DNA of 64,000 nt, taken from the NCBI GenBank assembly GCA_900491605.1, contig UESW01005069.1, positions 124,001-188,000 of the forward strand, written 5' to 3'. Below, piece by piece: positions 34,100 through 45,697 of the stretch (position 1 is its first letter; the number at the start of each line of letters is the position of its first letter). The position numbers were made by a program, and so were the translations under genes. Origin of the DNA: Calamus simplicifolius (taxonomy: Eukaryota; Streptophyta; Magnoliopsida; Arecales; Arecaceae). Under the pieces are notes generated by a model that searched no databases, was not told the DNA's origin, and saw only the letters and a list, made by a program, of their open reading frames with translations.

Positions 34100-35925
34100 T
34101 CAAATTTGTCAAGAAAAATTGCCAATCGGATGGTACCTTAAACATTCATGATTATGGCTTTGCTTGAATCCAAAATGTGGTTTCAAAATAAATTGGTTTT
34201 AAGATCTCATAAACATGTCATCACCTTCCAAAGTGCTAATTCCTAGCACTTGTGTATTAAGATCAAAAGAGAGACAATCTTAACATAGTTATAGCTGCAT
34301 TGTGAGTTCCAAAATTCTGTAGATCTAATTTGACCAAAACACAACTTTTCTTGCTTTTTTCCTTAAGACATGGCTGACATCTTTGTTTGCAGTAATGACT
34401 GTTTTTGTGCAAGATTTGGTGTCAATAAACAGTTTGATGTGGCATGGATTCAGTCATCATCGAGATGGCAATTAGTTTTTGTGCAAGATTTGTTCACTTT
34501 TCTTTGCCGTACTTCACACACATGCATGCATGCATGTTACTTTGTCAAAGGCTGCAATTAGTTCAAGAAAAGGAAGAAAAAATAAAGATATTTATTCCCC
34601 TTAAAATAGTTATTCTGGTTTCTCTCTGGAAGATATTTTTTTATTCTTTGCTTGCAAACAAGGACAAGGGATAAAAGAGGGAGGGCCTTATCCCAGGAAT
34701 AATGCTTTTTTATCTCCCCCATATTTATACCAAGAATACGTAGGTTTGTTTGGAACAATGTACCTTTCTTATCCATATTTTTGAACCTCTCAGGCCAAGA
34801 CCTATTCCAAGGTTTATCCTGCTTTATTCCAGAAACAAATAACAAAAAGAAGTTTCCTTGAGTGCATTACCAATCAGAACGAGGCAGATGTTGTGAAATG
34901 AAACACAGTCAGCACCTTGTTTTCTTTGCATAATGCCTTTGAATAGGGGCATAAAGAGCCAGAAACAATATGTACTGGTCTGGACACTGACCATCATGCT
35001 CACTCACACATTCTCCAAAACATCTCAGCCAAGGAGAAGGATAAATTCTTTGAAGTGTAAGTATACTTTGATGTATTCATCCTTACATGTTGAAGTGTAA
35101 TTTGTTCGATCTTGTCCCCGCAAGAGATGTTTACAAGAAGTATAGCTAACAAAAAGAAAATGAATTTTATAATTATTGTAATTATTTTGCATACATAGAG
35201 AAAGAGGTTGCATGGACTTCATACTTTACTTTATTGGGGATGTAGATGACAAATACTGCAAGTGTTTCTATAAATGAAGCATATGTTACCATAGCTTAGG
35301 TTATGTGGCTGAATATTTTGTTAAATTTTAGCACCATTATGCTGAAAAATTAAGTTGCTGGTGTATTTTCAGAGAATCCATAAATCAAATAGAGTTATAG
35401 TGTTAAAGGGTTCAACTAGCCCTTTTGATAAAGTCACCAAATGCTGGATATCAATAATTTTGGATATGAATCTTTCTCTTGTTGGGGCTTCTTCTCTTCT
35501 TAACTTAGATAGAAAAGGGAATTGTAATGCCCCAAGCCTATCTATTAGGCTAATTAATCTATTAGTAGGTTGGGTCCATGTGATCTTACAAAAGTGTAAT
35601 TAAGTTAGCATGCAAACTTAGGTTATAAGTTTTTTAGACTTTTCTTTTTCATTCGATGTGAATTTATTCTAAGCAAAGTTATTAGTGTTGCGGAGGTGGT
35701 TGCATTTCAGGATGAGACTCTCTTTACCATTATTTTTGACAATCTTGCACTTAATAATTAACTTATTAAAAATAAAAAATTATCATATTTAGTAGTATAA
35801 TATAATATAATATTATGTGCACATGGATGAGATTACTAGGTAGAGGGAGGATGTAGATGAGGGCAAGAAAGGATTAGGAGTGTAATATGAGATTATTTAA
35901 CTTTGGTAATATCATATACCCATCT
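34100..35925. other. Intergenic, no gene recognised
   Basis: A piece at about 35524-35650 begins tgtaatgcccc, as some LTRs do, but no second boundary is visible. ORFs at 34370-34674 (+) and 34558-34845 (-) overlap each other and have no recognisable domain. Confidence 0.4.
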
Positions 35926-35929
35926 TTTA

Positions 35930-36870
35930 TATGAAAATTGGACTACCATAGTTTATAGTCATATTAAACTCAACTCAACTCATTTAAGCTTTTTTCCAAC
36001 TACATAGGGCAAGCTATATAAAACTGCTTCCTCCACTCTACTCTATTCAGAATTAAGTCGACCAAATTATAAATAGCTATATTTTTAATATAATTTTGTC
36101 TATCTCTACATCTATTATTACCATAAACTGTTAAAAGATCACTCTTTCTAACTGGAGCATCTAAAGGTTTTTGTTATATATGTCCAAACTATCATAATCT
36201 ATTTCGTCTCATTTTATCTTCAATTGGAGCTACTCTTATTATTTCTCATATGTTTATTTATAATTCCATCTTTTAAAGTTTTATCATATATCCATCTTAA
36301 CATGCATATTCTATTGCACTTAATTTATTCATATGCTATTTCAGTATTGTTCAACACTCTGTTCCATATAATATAGTTGGTCTAATAGCAGTTTTATAAA
36401 TTTTTTTTTTCAATTTTAATGGGATACATCGATCATACAATACTTTCGAAGCACTCCACTTAATTCATCTGGCTTTAATCTATGATTTACATCTTCATCT
36501 ATTTCACCTTCTTACTAGATAATTGATCCCAAATACCTAAATTTTTTACTCCTTTGTATCTCTTATCTGGAAATTTTCACTGTCTTTTTATTTATATTTC
36601 TACTTCCACTAAAATTACATTTCATGTATTCAATTTTAATTCTACTAATCTTGAAACCTTTAGATTCTAAAATCCCTCTCCAAATCTCTAACTTAATATT
36701 TACTCCAAATTTAGTTTCATTAATCAACACTATATCGTCTACAAATAACATACATCGGGAATATCATATTAAATATGTTTGATTAATTCATCCATAGCTA
36801 GTGTAAAAAGATACGGACTTAAGGCAGATCCTTCATGTAAGCCTATAGTAATTAAAAATATAAATCCAAT
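35930..36870 (-). pseudogene. LINE reverse-transcriptase fragment, 3' half
   Basis: The minus strand at 36563-36751 reads MLFVDDIVLINETKFGVN and LESKGFKISRIKIEYMKC, the RT active site ([FY]xDD as FVDD) and following motif of plant LINE RT. Further downstream (36100-36250) pieces such as EDKMRRNRLW, FGHI and PLDAPVRKSD match the common LINE text 'DKMRE-RLRWFGH' and 'DAPVRR'. Many stops and shifts; the 5' part is missing. Confidence 0.8.
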
Positions 36871-37639
36871 TTTTGTGATCATAGTAGATTACTGAAAATC
36901 AAATATCATCATCCAGGTGATCATCCCTAATTATCAAATATGGTAATCAATTTACATTGTAATCTTAGATTACCAAAGTAGATTACCATCAACTAAATGC
37001 TTCCTAAGAGTATGTTCAAAGGGAGAGGGATCAAATTTCTACAGTAATCATTTATTCTTGAGAATTAAAGACTACTGGGAACCAAAATTAGCACCAATCT
37101 CCTATTAATCTTATATTTTTAAAATTAAATGCAAATAAAATTTTTAAAAATACTTTATTGCACTTTAAACATTGAAATTTTAAATACTAACTATTTTTTC
37201 AATAATTTGCATGAGAACATCCACTTCAAACAACTTCTTTAAGAGAATATTAAACTTGAGTTCAACCATTACCATCTCTTATCACTTCGACAAGAACGCC
37301 AAGGGTTTAACTCTAATGTTGTCACCTATCAATCCGTCATTTAGGTTGAACACAAGATACGGCTACAAAATTCTTAGATGTAACCGTAGGAATTATATAC
37401 ACGACTTGATGGTTGATTGGAATGTGACAAGTGGATATTAAATCCTAATCTCAACAAAGAAATTGACTCAAGCAAAGATTCATGGTTTTTGCTGCAAAGT
37501 GCAACTTATTTCGGATAGAATTACAAGAGGTTTTGCATACATGATGGTATACTAACTAATTTATTTTGAATTAGACATCCTTATCATTGCAAAGATAATT
37601 TTTCAAAATCAAGTTCCAAAAGTCAAGCACCAACCCAAT
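36871..37639. other. Intergenic, no gene recognised
   Basis: AT-rich; a small inverted-repeat-like segment (gtagattac, gtaatc) at 36885-37005 could be a MITE relic. Confidence 0.4.
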
Positions 37640-38109
37640 ATGGCTTGTTCGGCTTTTGTGTTCCATGGGTCTGATGGATCGATGCTGGTGGCTGATGGTT
37701 TTGACCTTCTTGACCTATCAGTATCGTTTGCTGAGTTATATACTGCGTGGGCTAGCATCTTCTATGTTATACGCAGCTTGGGCATTCACAGACTTATCAT
37801 TGAGGGTGATTCTATTACTATTGTTCGCTAGCTCCGATAGAATCCAGCGACTCTTTGCTTACCAACCCTTTGATATGCGACATTCGGACTATACTTCATC
37901 ATGCTTATAATACTCAGATTTGGCACATTTACTGAGAAACTAATTCAGCGGCTGACTGGGTAGCTGTCGGGTTGCCCATCATTTTGGACCTTGGTGTGAT
38001 TGCGGATGATTCGTGTTTGTTGATACTTTCTTAAATTTTATACTATGATATATTGGACTTGACTCATCCTAAGCTGATGCTATCGTCCGTTTGTAAAAAA
38101 AAAAAAAAC
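37640..38109 (+). mobile_element. 5'-truncated LINE: RNase H domain, 3' UTR and poly(A)
   Basis: 37640-37831 is open and reads MACSAFVFHGSDGSMLVADG, SVSFAELYTAWASI and HRLIIEGDSITIV. This is the RNase H-like domain found at the C-terminus of plant L1-type LINEs, with acidic residues in AEL, EGDS and, one frame on, NSAADWVAVG-like text (about 37935-37965). It ends with cttgactcatcctaagctga and a 14-nt A run at 38096-38109. The target duplication could not be fixed. Confidence 0.75.
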
Positions 38110-39069
38110 CAATATATAATGGCTGAAACTCCTCAAAGCCAAAATAATGAAAATTCTTTTGTGGGTCTTTCAATGCTCTACTCACCCCTCCTGAACCATT
38201 ACATCAGTCCTACATTGCCAGGGAAAAGCTAAACCGTATAATCAATGGCCACATAATTTAATTTCCCCTCGTCTACCTTTTGAGCTTCAAATCAAATCGA
38301 CCATGGAGATATCCAAAATTTGCCATCACCTTCTTCAATTAATCATTCCCATTAATGCATCACACCCAAGTACAACGACTACTATTGCGCTACATATGTT
38401 GCATGGATTGACAAAGATACGTTTGCAGATAGAAAATTTATCATACGTACTATAATAATAAATCATGATGGAGAGTAAAAGGAGGCATCAGAGTGAGAAG
38501 CTGTGAACACTCCACGAGAGAAATGCGTTCAAAAAGCTGGTGATCCTCCTACGTTGAGCTAATGCGTTCTGCCATCATGCTTCTTGGAGTCGTACCAACA
38601 AACGTTAGTGGGAAACATATAAACAAAAGATAGTGGAAACATTTAATTTGATCCATGGCATATAACGAGCATATTTGGAGGCCAAATTCTAGCCCTCTAG
38701 CACTTTGTGCTTGGTGTTTGCCTCTTTCTTTTCCGTACGTAATTCTAATGGAAATACAAAACACGAGCATGAAAACTAGTGCCCACTGCTCCCCCAGAAC
38801 GGCCATTAATTTATGTCTGCTTGAAGGCTGGCCTCCACGGTTTCAATTTGGAAGGTGCTGTAACCCCACGTTGCATGAAAATAAATAAATAAATATTTAT
38901 TTATAACTTCAATTTATTTATTACCAATTATTTTTTACTTAATTTTTTAAATTAATTAGCTATAATTTATTAATTAATTAATTAGATCAATAAATAAGCT
39001 TAATTAGAGTTTATCCAAAAAAAATAAAGTATAAAAGAAGACTACCCATTGGATGTACTGCGAAGCCAT
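38110..39069. other. Intergenic, no gene recognised
   Basis: Overlapping short ORFs at 38549-38888 on both strands show no domain. AT-rich from 38880 on. Confidence 0.45.
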
Positions 39070-39320
39070 CTTTGTAACACTAATGATCCAGTTCGAAATA
39101 GATTTTGGTTAACTTACGAAGGAAAGCAAAAATGTTTCATTATGAATTGAAAAGAGATATTGTAATAGCTTCACATTAAATTAGAAGAAAAGGTTTAAGT
39201 GTTTATAACCTAAATTCATCTGTTATCAATTAACTTTCACTTGCATTTTTAAAACGATGTAATTTCTTTTCGCTAATGAGTTAATTAAATCAATAGATGA
39301 ATTTGAAGCATTACTTAAGG
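39070..39320 (+). repeat. LTR-like relic related to 10140-10255
   Basis: Shares gtttataacc, tatcaattaact, ttcgctaatgagttaatt and a gcattac end with 10140-10255. It may begin at tgtaacactaatgatccag (39072). No internal region follows. Confidence 0.4.
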
Positions 39321-40137
39321 GATGGTAGTGAGAAAGGATAGCCTTCCATCCTTTGGTTTCCTAATATGTTGATGTCAATTTGATGGCTCTTGTGAGTTTC
39401 CAATCTGACATATTTCTTCCTTTCAGCCTAATTAATTATGAGCTAGATTTTCATCTGAATTTAAGATATCTATGAATAAGTTGATTATTCAAGTCTCAAA
39501 ATTATATATTTTGAGTTAATTTTTGTGATTATATTTCAAAATTACAATCAAAACATATTTTTTAATGCAAATAATATTACTTTTAGAAAATAAATAAAAA
39601 TTTAGTTATAATTTAATAATGAGAATAATATATAAATTTCATAATATAATGAAAGGGCAATTCATAGTGATGAGCTACCAATCAATTAGAGATGAAAATG
39701 AGATGAATAATTTAAATTTTTTTAAATATAGTATAAATTTAAGCACTCGATTAATTTTATATTTATTCATATCCATTAAAAAGAAGCAAATATTAATATA
39801 AATAAAAATAATATAATCCATATTTAAATATGCAATTTCGCTTGTAATCTCTAACTTATATAATAATATTGAAGTTTTAACCGAAGCGAGCATGCTAACG
39901 TGGTACTCATCAGTTTTATATCTATATAAATTATCTGTATTTATTTTTGTATTCATTAATAAAAGTGGATATAGATTTAAATCAATTAAGCCAATTGGCA
40001 TTCAGATAATATTTAGCAATGTGAGCACTAATATTATATTAACCAATATCAGTTGGTATTAACAATATTAACAAGCTTAATATTAGCAAGTTTAACCACT
40101 GTTGGACTTGCTTACCAATCAAATTAACCACTTTTTG
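39321..40137. other. Intergenic, AT-rich, no gene recognised
   Basis: Long AT-rich stretches only. Confidence 0.5.
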
Positions 40138-40200
40138 TTTTTTTTTTTTTGGTACAGGCATATAGTTATATCAGTCTAATGCGAGTCAAGCTGATAGGTC
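40138..40200 (-). mobile_element. LINE 3' tail with poly(A), inverted
   Basis: The minus strand reads cttgactcgcattagactga, then gcctgtacc and an A run. This is the same tail as at 38040-38109 and 41130-41181. Confidence 0.5.
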
Positions 40201-41009
40201 AAAAAAAAAGAATTTGTTTAAGTATAATACATTATTTTGTTTTCAAAATTAAAATCATGAATGATGTGGCATCAAATTGCTACCAATGAACCGTCGAGTT
40301 AATTTTTCGATTGACATAATGGATTCGATAATCATACATATCTAGCAAAATAGACTATGCTTAAATTGCAAAAAATTCAGCAAAGCCTGCTTGCAATCCC
40401 TCTGAAGCCATCAAATTAGCCACTTTGAACTCAAATTCCATCCTAACACAAGCCTAGATCACTGATTTTAAGTTATGACACCCCTTTCTATATATATACT
40501 TATATTTTTTAAAAAAAATAAAACAAAAGAATTTTAAACAAATTGCTTGTCCGATCCGTGCCATGCATGCAGGCAGCAGCAGTGAATTCACCTAATTTTG
40601 GTACCCATTGGCACACGTCCCAATGCCCTACATACCACTCGGTCAAACCATTGAACAAAAGCCAAAAGTAGGGGGCAAATAATTATGTCGTCAATGTCCC
40701 AAAAGAGCTGAGTCCCAGTGGAACCTTGGCCCACTTTGAATGGCTTTTATTAATTATTATTTTTATAGGGAAGACCGATGGACGTACGCGGCTGTGAGGC
40801 CCCGCGTACCCTCTTAAACTCAAATCACCACGCTTTTTTCTTGCGTCATTCGTAGCCTCGGCGCCCATCATATTATTCTTGAGGGCTTTCATCATGATTT
40901 AATGACTTTGTTAAGATTATTATAATCATATGTTAATCAATCATTTGATTCAGACATTCGATCTCTCCTCCAGAAGCTCAGAACATTCAGATCTATCATA
41001 TATATAGAA
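40201..41009. other. Intergenic, no gene recognised
   Basis: Low-copy-looking sequence with no ORF of interest. Confidence 0.45.
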
Positions 41010-41181
41010 AACTAATTATGCGATTGATTAGATTGCCACTAGAGTAGCCGATCATTCTGCATCTGCGCTGGTTGCCAGAGATAGTTATCCTCCTATCCTT
41101 ACTCAATTTTGTATTCTGATAGTTTGGCTTGTGTCATCCTAGATTGATGTGATCATCCGACTATACCAAAAAAAAAAAAAC
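41010..41181 (+). mobile_element. LINE 3' fragment with poly(A)
   Basis: Reads RVADHSASALVARDS (end of the LINE RNase H region), then cttgtgtcatcctagattga, tgtgatcatccgactatacc and a 13-nt A run ending at about 41181. It is homologous to the tail of 37640-38109. Confidence 0.6.
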
Positions 41182-41279
41182 ATCACGCCATCGTAGAACT
41201 CTCTCACCCCCGCTTGGATTGGGAGTTTAATTGGGGCCAGAGGAGGAAATCGATCGATTATATCAATCGAATCAAAACT

Positions 41280-41567
41280 CGAAAGTCAAGTTAATTCGAT
41301 TCTAAAGTAAAATTGTGTAATTGATTCAAAATAGCTTAATCAATTTATTCGATTCATTCGTAAATCGATGAATCCAATCTGAACTAGATGAAATCATAGG
41401 TTTTATTATCATATTAATTTAATTTTTTATTAAAATTATTTTTATTAATATAAATATATTTTTTATTAAAATAATTAATCGATAATTCAATCAGTGACTT
41501 AATGATTCAATCAATGATCCAATAATCTGAGCTCGGATCAATGTTCAGGTCATATCTGACAACTATG
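41280..41567 (+). mobile_element. MITE, third member of the family at 44687-45374, left end worn
   Basis: The core ggttttattatcatattaat and the right end ctgacaactatg match the element at 44687-45019. The left TIR cannot be recognised, so the start is approximate. Confidence 0.6.
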
Positions 41568-41886
41568 GGTTGTGTGGCAGATGCAAAAGAATTGAATAGG
41601 GCCTGCTGTTGGATTGGGGGATGGCGGTGGATGAGAATGATAGATGTTGGCTAGCTAAGCTGGCTGTGGTATTGGAGATGGTCATGCTGTACGCTTGAAT
41701 TATTTATTCATGCACTCAAGTTTGCAGGCTTCAGTGCATGAGTTATTAATTTAGGTCACAGCCTTGTAATGGCCCACGCATTCATTATAAAACCATAAAT
41801 TAGATGATTGAGGTCAAAAGCTTTTCACAGAGGAGTCGTTGATGGTATGTTCCAAGATCAAAACAAAAGGGCTTGGTTCTTGATCA

Positions 41887-42315
41887 GGGGTGTAATCGAG
41901 TTGAATCAAGTCGACATAATATTAAGCTGAGCTCGAGCTCGACTCGACTCTAAAATTTGAAGCTCGAAACTCGATTCGAGCTCGATCGAGTTTTTTATTT
42001 AGAGCTCAAGCTCGAGCTCGATGAAATACTCGGTATACTCGACTCGATTTGGTTTGACTCAAATTTCTATATAAAAAATTAAAAAATAATTTTTAATTAA
42101 AATAAAATATTTTTAACTAAATAAATATAATTATAAGGATAAAATAGTAAAATTATGTAACCTCGATCAAGCTCGCGAGCTTTTCGAACCGAGTATTTAT
42201 TACTCGAACTCAACTCGATAACATACTCGAGTAGCTCGAGCTCAAGCTCGACTCGATAAGTAGCAAGTCGATTTTGAGTTACTCGCGAGCTGTCTCGACT
42301 CAGTTATACCCCTTA
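41887..42315. mobile_element. MULE-like MITE (429 bp) with perfect 10-bp target duplication
   Basis: Ends GGGGTGTAATCGAG... and ...CTCAGTTATACCCC(TTA), imperfect TIRs. It is flanked by ttcttgatca at 41877-41886 and again at 42316-42325. The interior is packed with ctcgagctcg motifs and has an AT-rich middle without ORF. Target duplications of 9-10 bp are typical of Mutator-like elements. Confidence 0.8.
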
Positions 42316-42325
42316 TTCTTGATCA

Positions 42326-43035
42326 TTTCAATGCATAGCTAGTATACACAATCACCAAATGCTCTTCCATGGTTTCAAGCCTTAATGAAGCGTCTCATTA
42401 GATGTTGGAAGATTAGCATCTCAATATTACAACTCAAGATATCAAAAAAAAATAAAAAAATGGTAGAATCCGTATAAATATTTAAAATCTTTTTAATATA
42501 TAATCATATAAGAGTAAATAGTTTTGGGTATGAACTCTCATATATTCTTTCGTTCAAGCGTTATTATTCTTGATGGGTTAAAGGTTTCGCATTCAACTCT
42601 AATCAAATCCAATCATAAACATGTTAAGCTCATTCACAATATTTTTTAGTCCACATAGATATGATATGATACCATCTATCACAACATAAGACTTAAGTAA
42701 AAGAACTAATTAAGGAATTATTATTTAAACTTTTGAATCATATATAAATGGTTATATAATCTTCTCAATGCATAACCGGACTAAACACTCATTAGTATAT
42801 CTCTCATATTCAAATAGCAGAATAAGATTATTCATCATCATTTCAATATCTCAATTGATAAATTTTAGACATCTTGTGATTCAAGTAATAAGACGAGTTT
42901 AAACAACTTTTTTTTTAAATAAAAAATTAAGACAATCCCACTTCAATTTTATACTCATTGGTGCATGAATGTCTTTATGAGGATGATGAATATTGGGCTT
43001 ATGCAGTCAGACTGCATATCAGGGGAAAAATCATA
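42326..43035. other. Intergenic, AT-rich, no gene recognised
   Basis: No ORF or repeat boundary recognised between the MITE and the solo LTR. Confidence 0.5.
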
Positions 43036-43040
43036 AATGT

Positions 43041-44575
43041 TGATGACGCCAAGTCACCGCCTTCGAACGTCGGGGAAGACGGATGTCTCGCTCCGGGAAA
43101 TCCTGCAAGAAAAGACCGTAGCACCGGTAGGGACCCTCCGACGATCAAGTTAGTGGCTTGGGTTCAGACAAGGAACCACCCCCACCCAGAGAGGCTGGGG
43201 CAGTTAGGGTTATCAAAAGGAGGAAGCTAGAGTCAGAGTTCGGATGCGGCTTATAGCCCGAATATGTTTCTTTTATACCTGTCTGAACACCGTCATGTGC
43301 AGCTTCGGAAGACCTTTCTTTTGTACTGTTCTATGGACGTGGCTGGGCTCCTATCGCTAGAGGCGGCGAGTCGTACACCCTAGTAAGGCGTAGTGGCGCA
43401 CAGAGGCGTGCAATGCGCCAAACATCGTTATGAGACATGACCCTCCGTACCGGGGCACATTTTACAGGAGTACGAAATGGTACTACGGCAAGGCACAGCC
43501 ATGTGCCGGAGATCATGCGTGAGCACCGTACTTGCTGACAGTTGCTGTTTTCTTTGGCGGTTGGATAGCATGTCGACCATGCACCCTGAGGCCAGTAGGG
43601 GCCCTGGGTTTAAGGAAACGATGACCCCACCCCGACCCCGAGGGGTGCCGGAGGTGGGGAAATGACCGTTCACCCCGAGGCTGGTAGGGGCCCCGGGGTT
43701 AGGAAACGATGACCCCACCCCGACCCCGAGGGGGTGCCGGATAAATGACCGTTCACCCCGAGGCTGGTAGGGGCCCCGGGGTTAGGAAATGATGACCCCA
43801 CCCCGACCCCGAGGGGGTGCCGGAGGTGGGGAATGACCGTTCACCCCGAGGCTCATTAGGAAACGATGACACCCCGATGCCGATTGACACCTGGTAGGGG
43901 CCCCGGGGTTAGGAAACGATGACCCCACCCCGATGCCGGAGGTGGGGAAATGACCGTTCACCCCGAGGCTGGTAGGGGCCATTAAAACGATGACGACCCC
44001 GAGGGGGTGCCGGAGGTGGAATGACCGTTCACCCCGAGGCTGGTTTATGACCCCACCCCGACCCCGAGGGGGTGCCGGAGGTGGGGAAATGACCGTTCAC
44101 CCCGAGGCTGGTAGGGGCCCCGAGGTTAGGAAATGATGACTTATGACTGACTGCCGTTACCCTGCCTGATGACGTGGGGAAATGACCGTTCACCCCGAGG
44201 CTGGTAGGGGCCCCGGGGTTAGGAAATGATGACCCCACCCCGACCCCGAGGGGGTGCCGGAGGTGGGGAAATGACCGTTCACCCCGAGGCTGGTAGGGGC
44301 CCGGGATTAGGAAACGATGACCCCACCCCGACCCCGAGGGGGTGCCGGAGGTGGGGGAATGACCGTTCACCCCGAGGCTGGTAGGGGCCCCGGGGTTAGG
44401 AAACGATGTCCCCACCCCGACCCCGAGGGGGTGCCGGAGGTGGGGAAATGACCGTTCACCCCGAGGCTGGTAGGGCCCCGGGGTTAGGAAATGATGACCC
44501 CACCCGACCCCGAGGGGGTACCGGAGGTGGGGGGATGACTGACTGCCGTTACCCTGCCTGATGACGTTGGGATCA
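43041..44575 (-). repeat. Solo LTR (1535 bp) of a Tat-like gypsy element
   Basis: Plus-strand ends are TGATGACGCC and TTGGGATCA, giving TGAT/ATCA inverted termini like the LTRs at 26294 and 31258. It is flanked by a perfect 5-bp duplication aatgt (43036-43040 and 44576-44580). Orientation is minus: the minus strand has GGTATAAAAG at about 43273-43282, then acttgatcgtcggagggtcc (R/U5 motif of this group) and ttcttgcagg. U3 is mostly an 89-bp minisatellite. No internal region is present, so it arose by LTR-LTR recombination or is a never-completed copy. Confidence 0.85.
43600..44545. repeat. GC-rich minisatellite, unit 89 bp, about ten copies
   Basis: The unit contains gaccgttcaccccgaggctg, gtaggggccccggggttagg and ccgagggggtgccggaggt. 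Some units are shortened (43850-44040). A segment gactgccgttaccctgcctg occurs at about 44150 and again at the end (44540). The 202-codon minus ORF here comes from the array. Confidence 0.9.
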
Positions 44576-44686
44576 AATGTGTTAAGAATAAGAGAGAAAT
44601 TAGGAGTCATACGCTTATGCATTATTAGTAGATGCAATGTTATGATTATTATTTTATAACTATTGACTATTGAGTAATGTTATAAG

Positions 44687-45019
44687 CATGGTTATCAGAA
44701 TCGGACCGAACCGGCTAGTTGGACCGACCAAGCTGGTCTTATTCAAACATAAAACCGGATATATAAATGATTCGAAATAATCTGATCATCAATCCGATTC
44801 ACCTATGAACCGATTAACTCAGCCCAAACCGAATGGAATAACGGGTTTTATTATCATATTAATCTTAATTTTTTTATTAAAATTAATTTTATTAATATAA
44901 ATACTTTTATATTAAAATAATTGATTGATGGTTTAATTAATGATTCAATGGTTGAATCAATGATTTGATGATCGAAGCCTTTGATGGGGCCAATGTTCGG
45001 ATCAAATCTAACAACTATG
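44687..45019 (+). mobile_element. MITE A (333 bp), hAT-like, 8-bp target duplication
   Basis: Ends CATGGTTATCAGA and ...TCTAACAACTATG are imperfect inverted repeats. It is flanked by gttataag at 44679-44686 and 45020-45027. The core ggttttattatcatattaat is shared with 41280-41567. No ORF. Confidence 0.8.
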
Positions 45020-45027
45020 GTTATAAG

Positions 45028-45374
45028 CATAGTTGTCAGACCCGGCCCGGATATTGACCCGGCCAAGGGCTCGGGTCACCGGGTCACTGGCTCAACCGTT
45101 GGGTCACTGGTTCAACCATCGATCAATTATATTAATATAAAAATATATTTATATTAATAAAAATTAATTTTTAATAAAAAATTTAAGGTTAACATGATAA
45201 TAAAACCGTGATCCGAACCGGTCCAGGTTGGATTGATCGGTTCATGGGTGAACCGGATGGATTGATCAATTATTCTGGGTTACTTACACATTCGATTTTA
45301 TATTAAAATGAACCGACTTGACCTTTGAATTTCGGTTCAACTGTCCAATGGTTAGTTCGATTCTGATAACTATG
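45028..45374 (-). mobile_element. MITE B (347 bp), same family as MITE A, inverted
   Basis: Ends CATAGTTGTCAGA and TCTGATAACTATG are inverted repeats. It is flanked by gttataag at 45020-45027 and 45375-45382. The core reads atgataataaaacc, the reverse of the core in MITE A, so A and B stand head to head with one shared target copy between them. Confidence 0.8.
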
Positions 45375-45382
45375 GTTATAAG

Positions 45383-45697
45383 GTGTTGGTGTGAAGGGGA
45401 GGGAGGAAAGAGCGAAAGGGGCGGAAGAATCTCCGACGGAAAGTTTGACGAGCGGGCGCGCGGATGCGCTGCACCCGTGGCTGCTCTTTTGTCGTCTGGC
45501 GTTCGTTTGGTTGCGATGGCGTTTCGCTCGTTCTGGACGCGGCCGCGCAACGGGCACTGAAGGGATATTTAATGCTTCTGACCGTCAACTTAAAGAAAAA
45601 TGGACGCGCTCGTACGGCGTTGCTCGGGGTGGCCACGACCAGGAAGGATATACGACCATATAAAGCCATAAATAAGGAAAGGAATATATAACTTACC
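45383..45697. other. Short GC-rich non-repetitive stretch
   Basis: Several overlapping ORFs on both strands at 45384-45691 (GC-rich) without a recognisable domain. It could be an exon relic of a lost gene; nothing supports a function. Confidence 0.35.

Noticed and set aside
34370..34845. Overlapping ORFs on both strands
   Set aside because: No domain on either strand; the composition looks like non-coding DNA.
37620..38125. Possible LINE target duplication (caatat near 37638 and after the poly(A))
   Set aside because: The match is too short and imperfect to fix the 5' end of the LINE fragment.
44029..44637. 202-codon minus-strand ORF
   Set aside because: Translation of the 89-bp minisatellite in the solo LTR.
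45384..45691. GC-rich ORFs on both strands beside the MITE pair
   Set aside because: Five or more frames are open at once, typical of GC-rich DNA; no protein family recognised.
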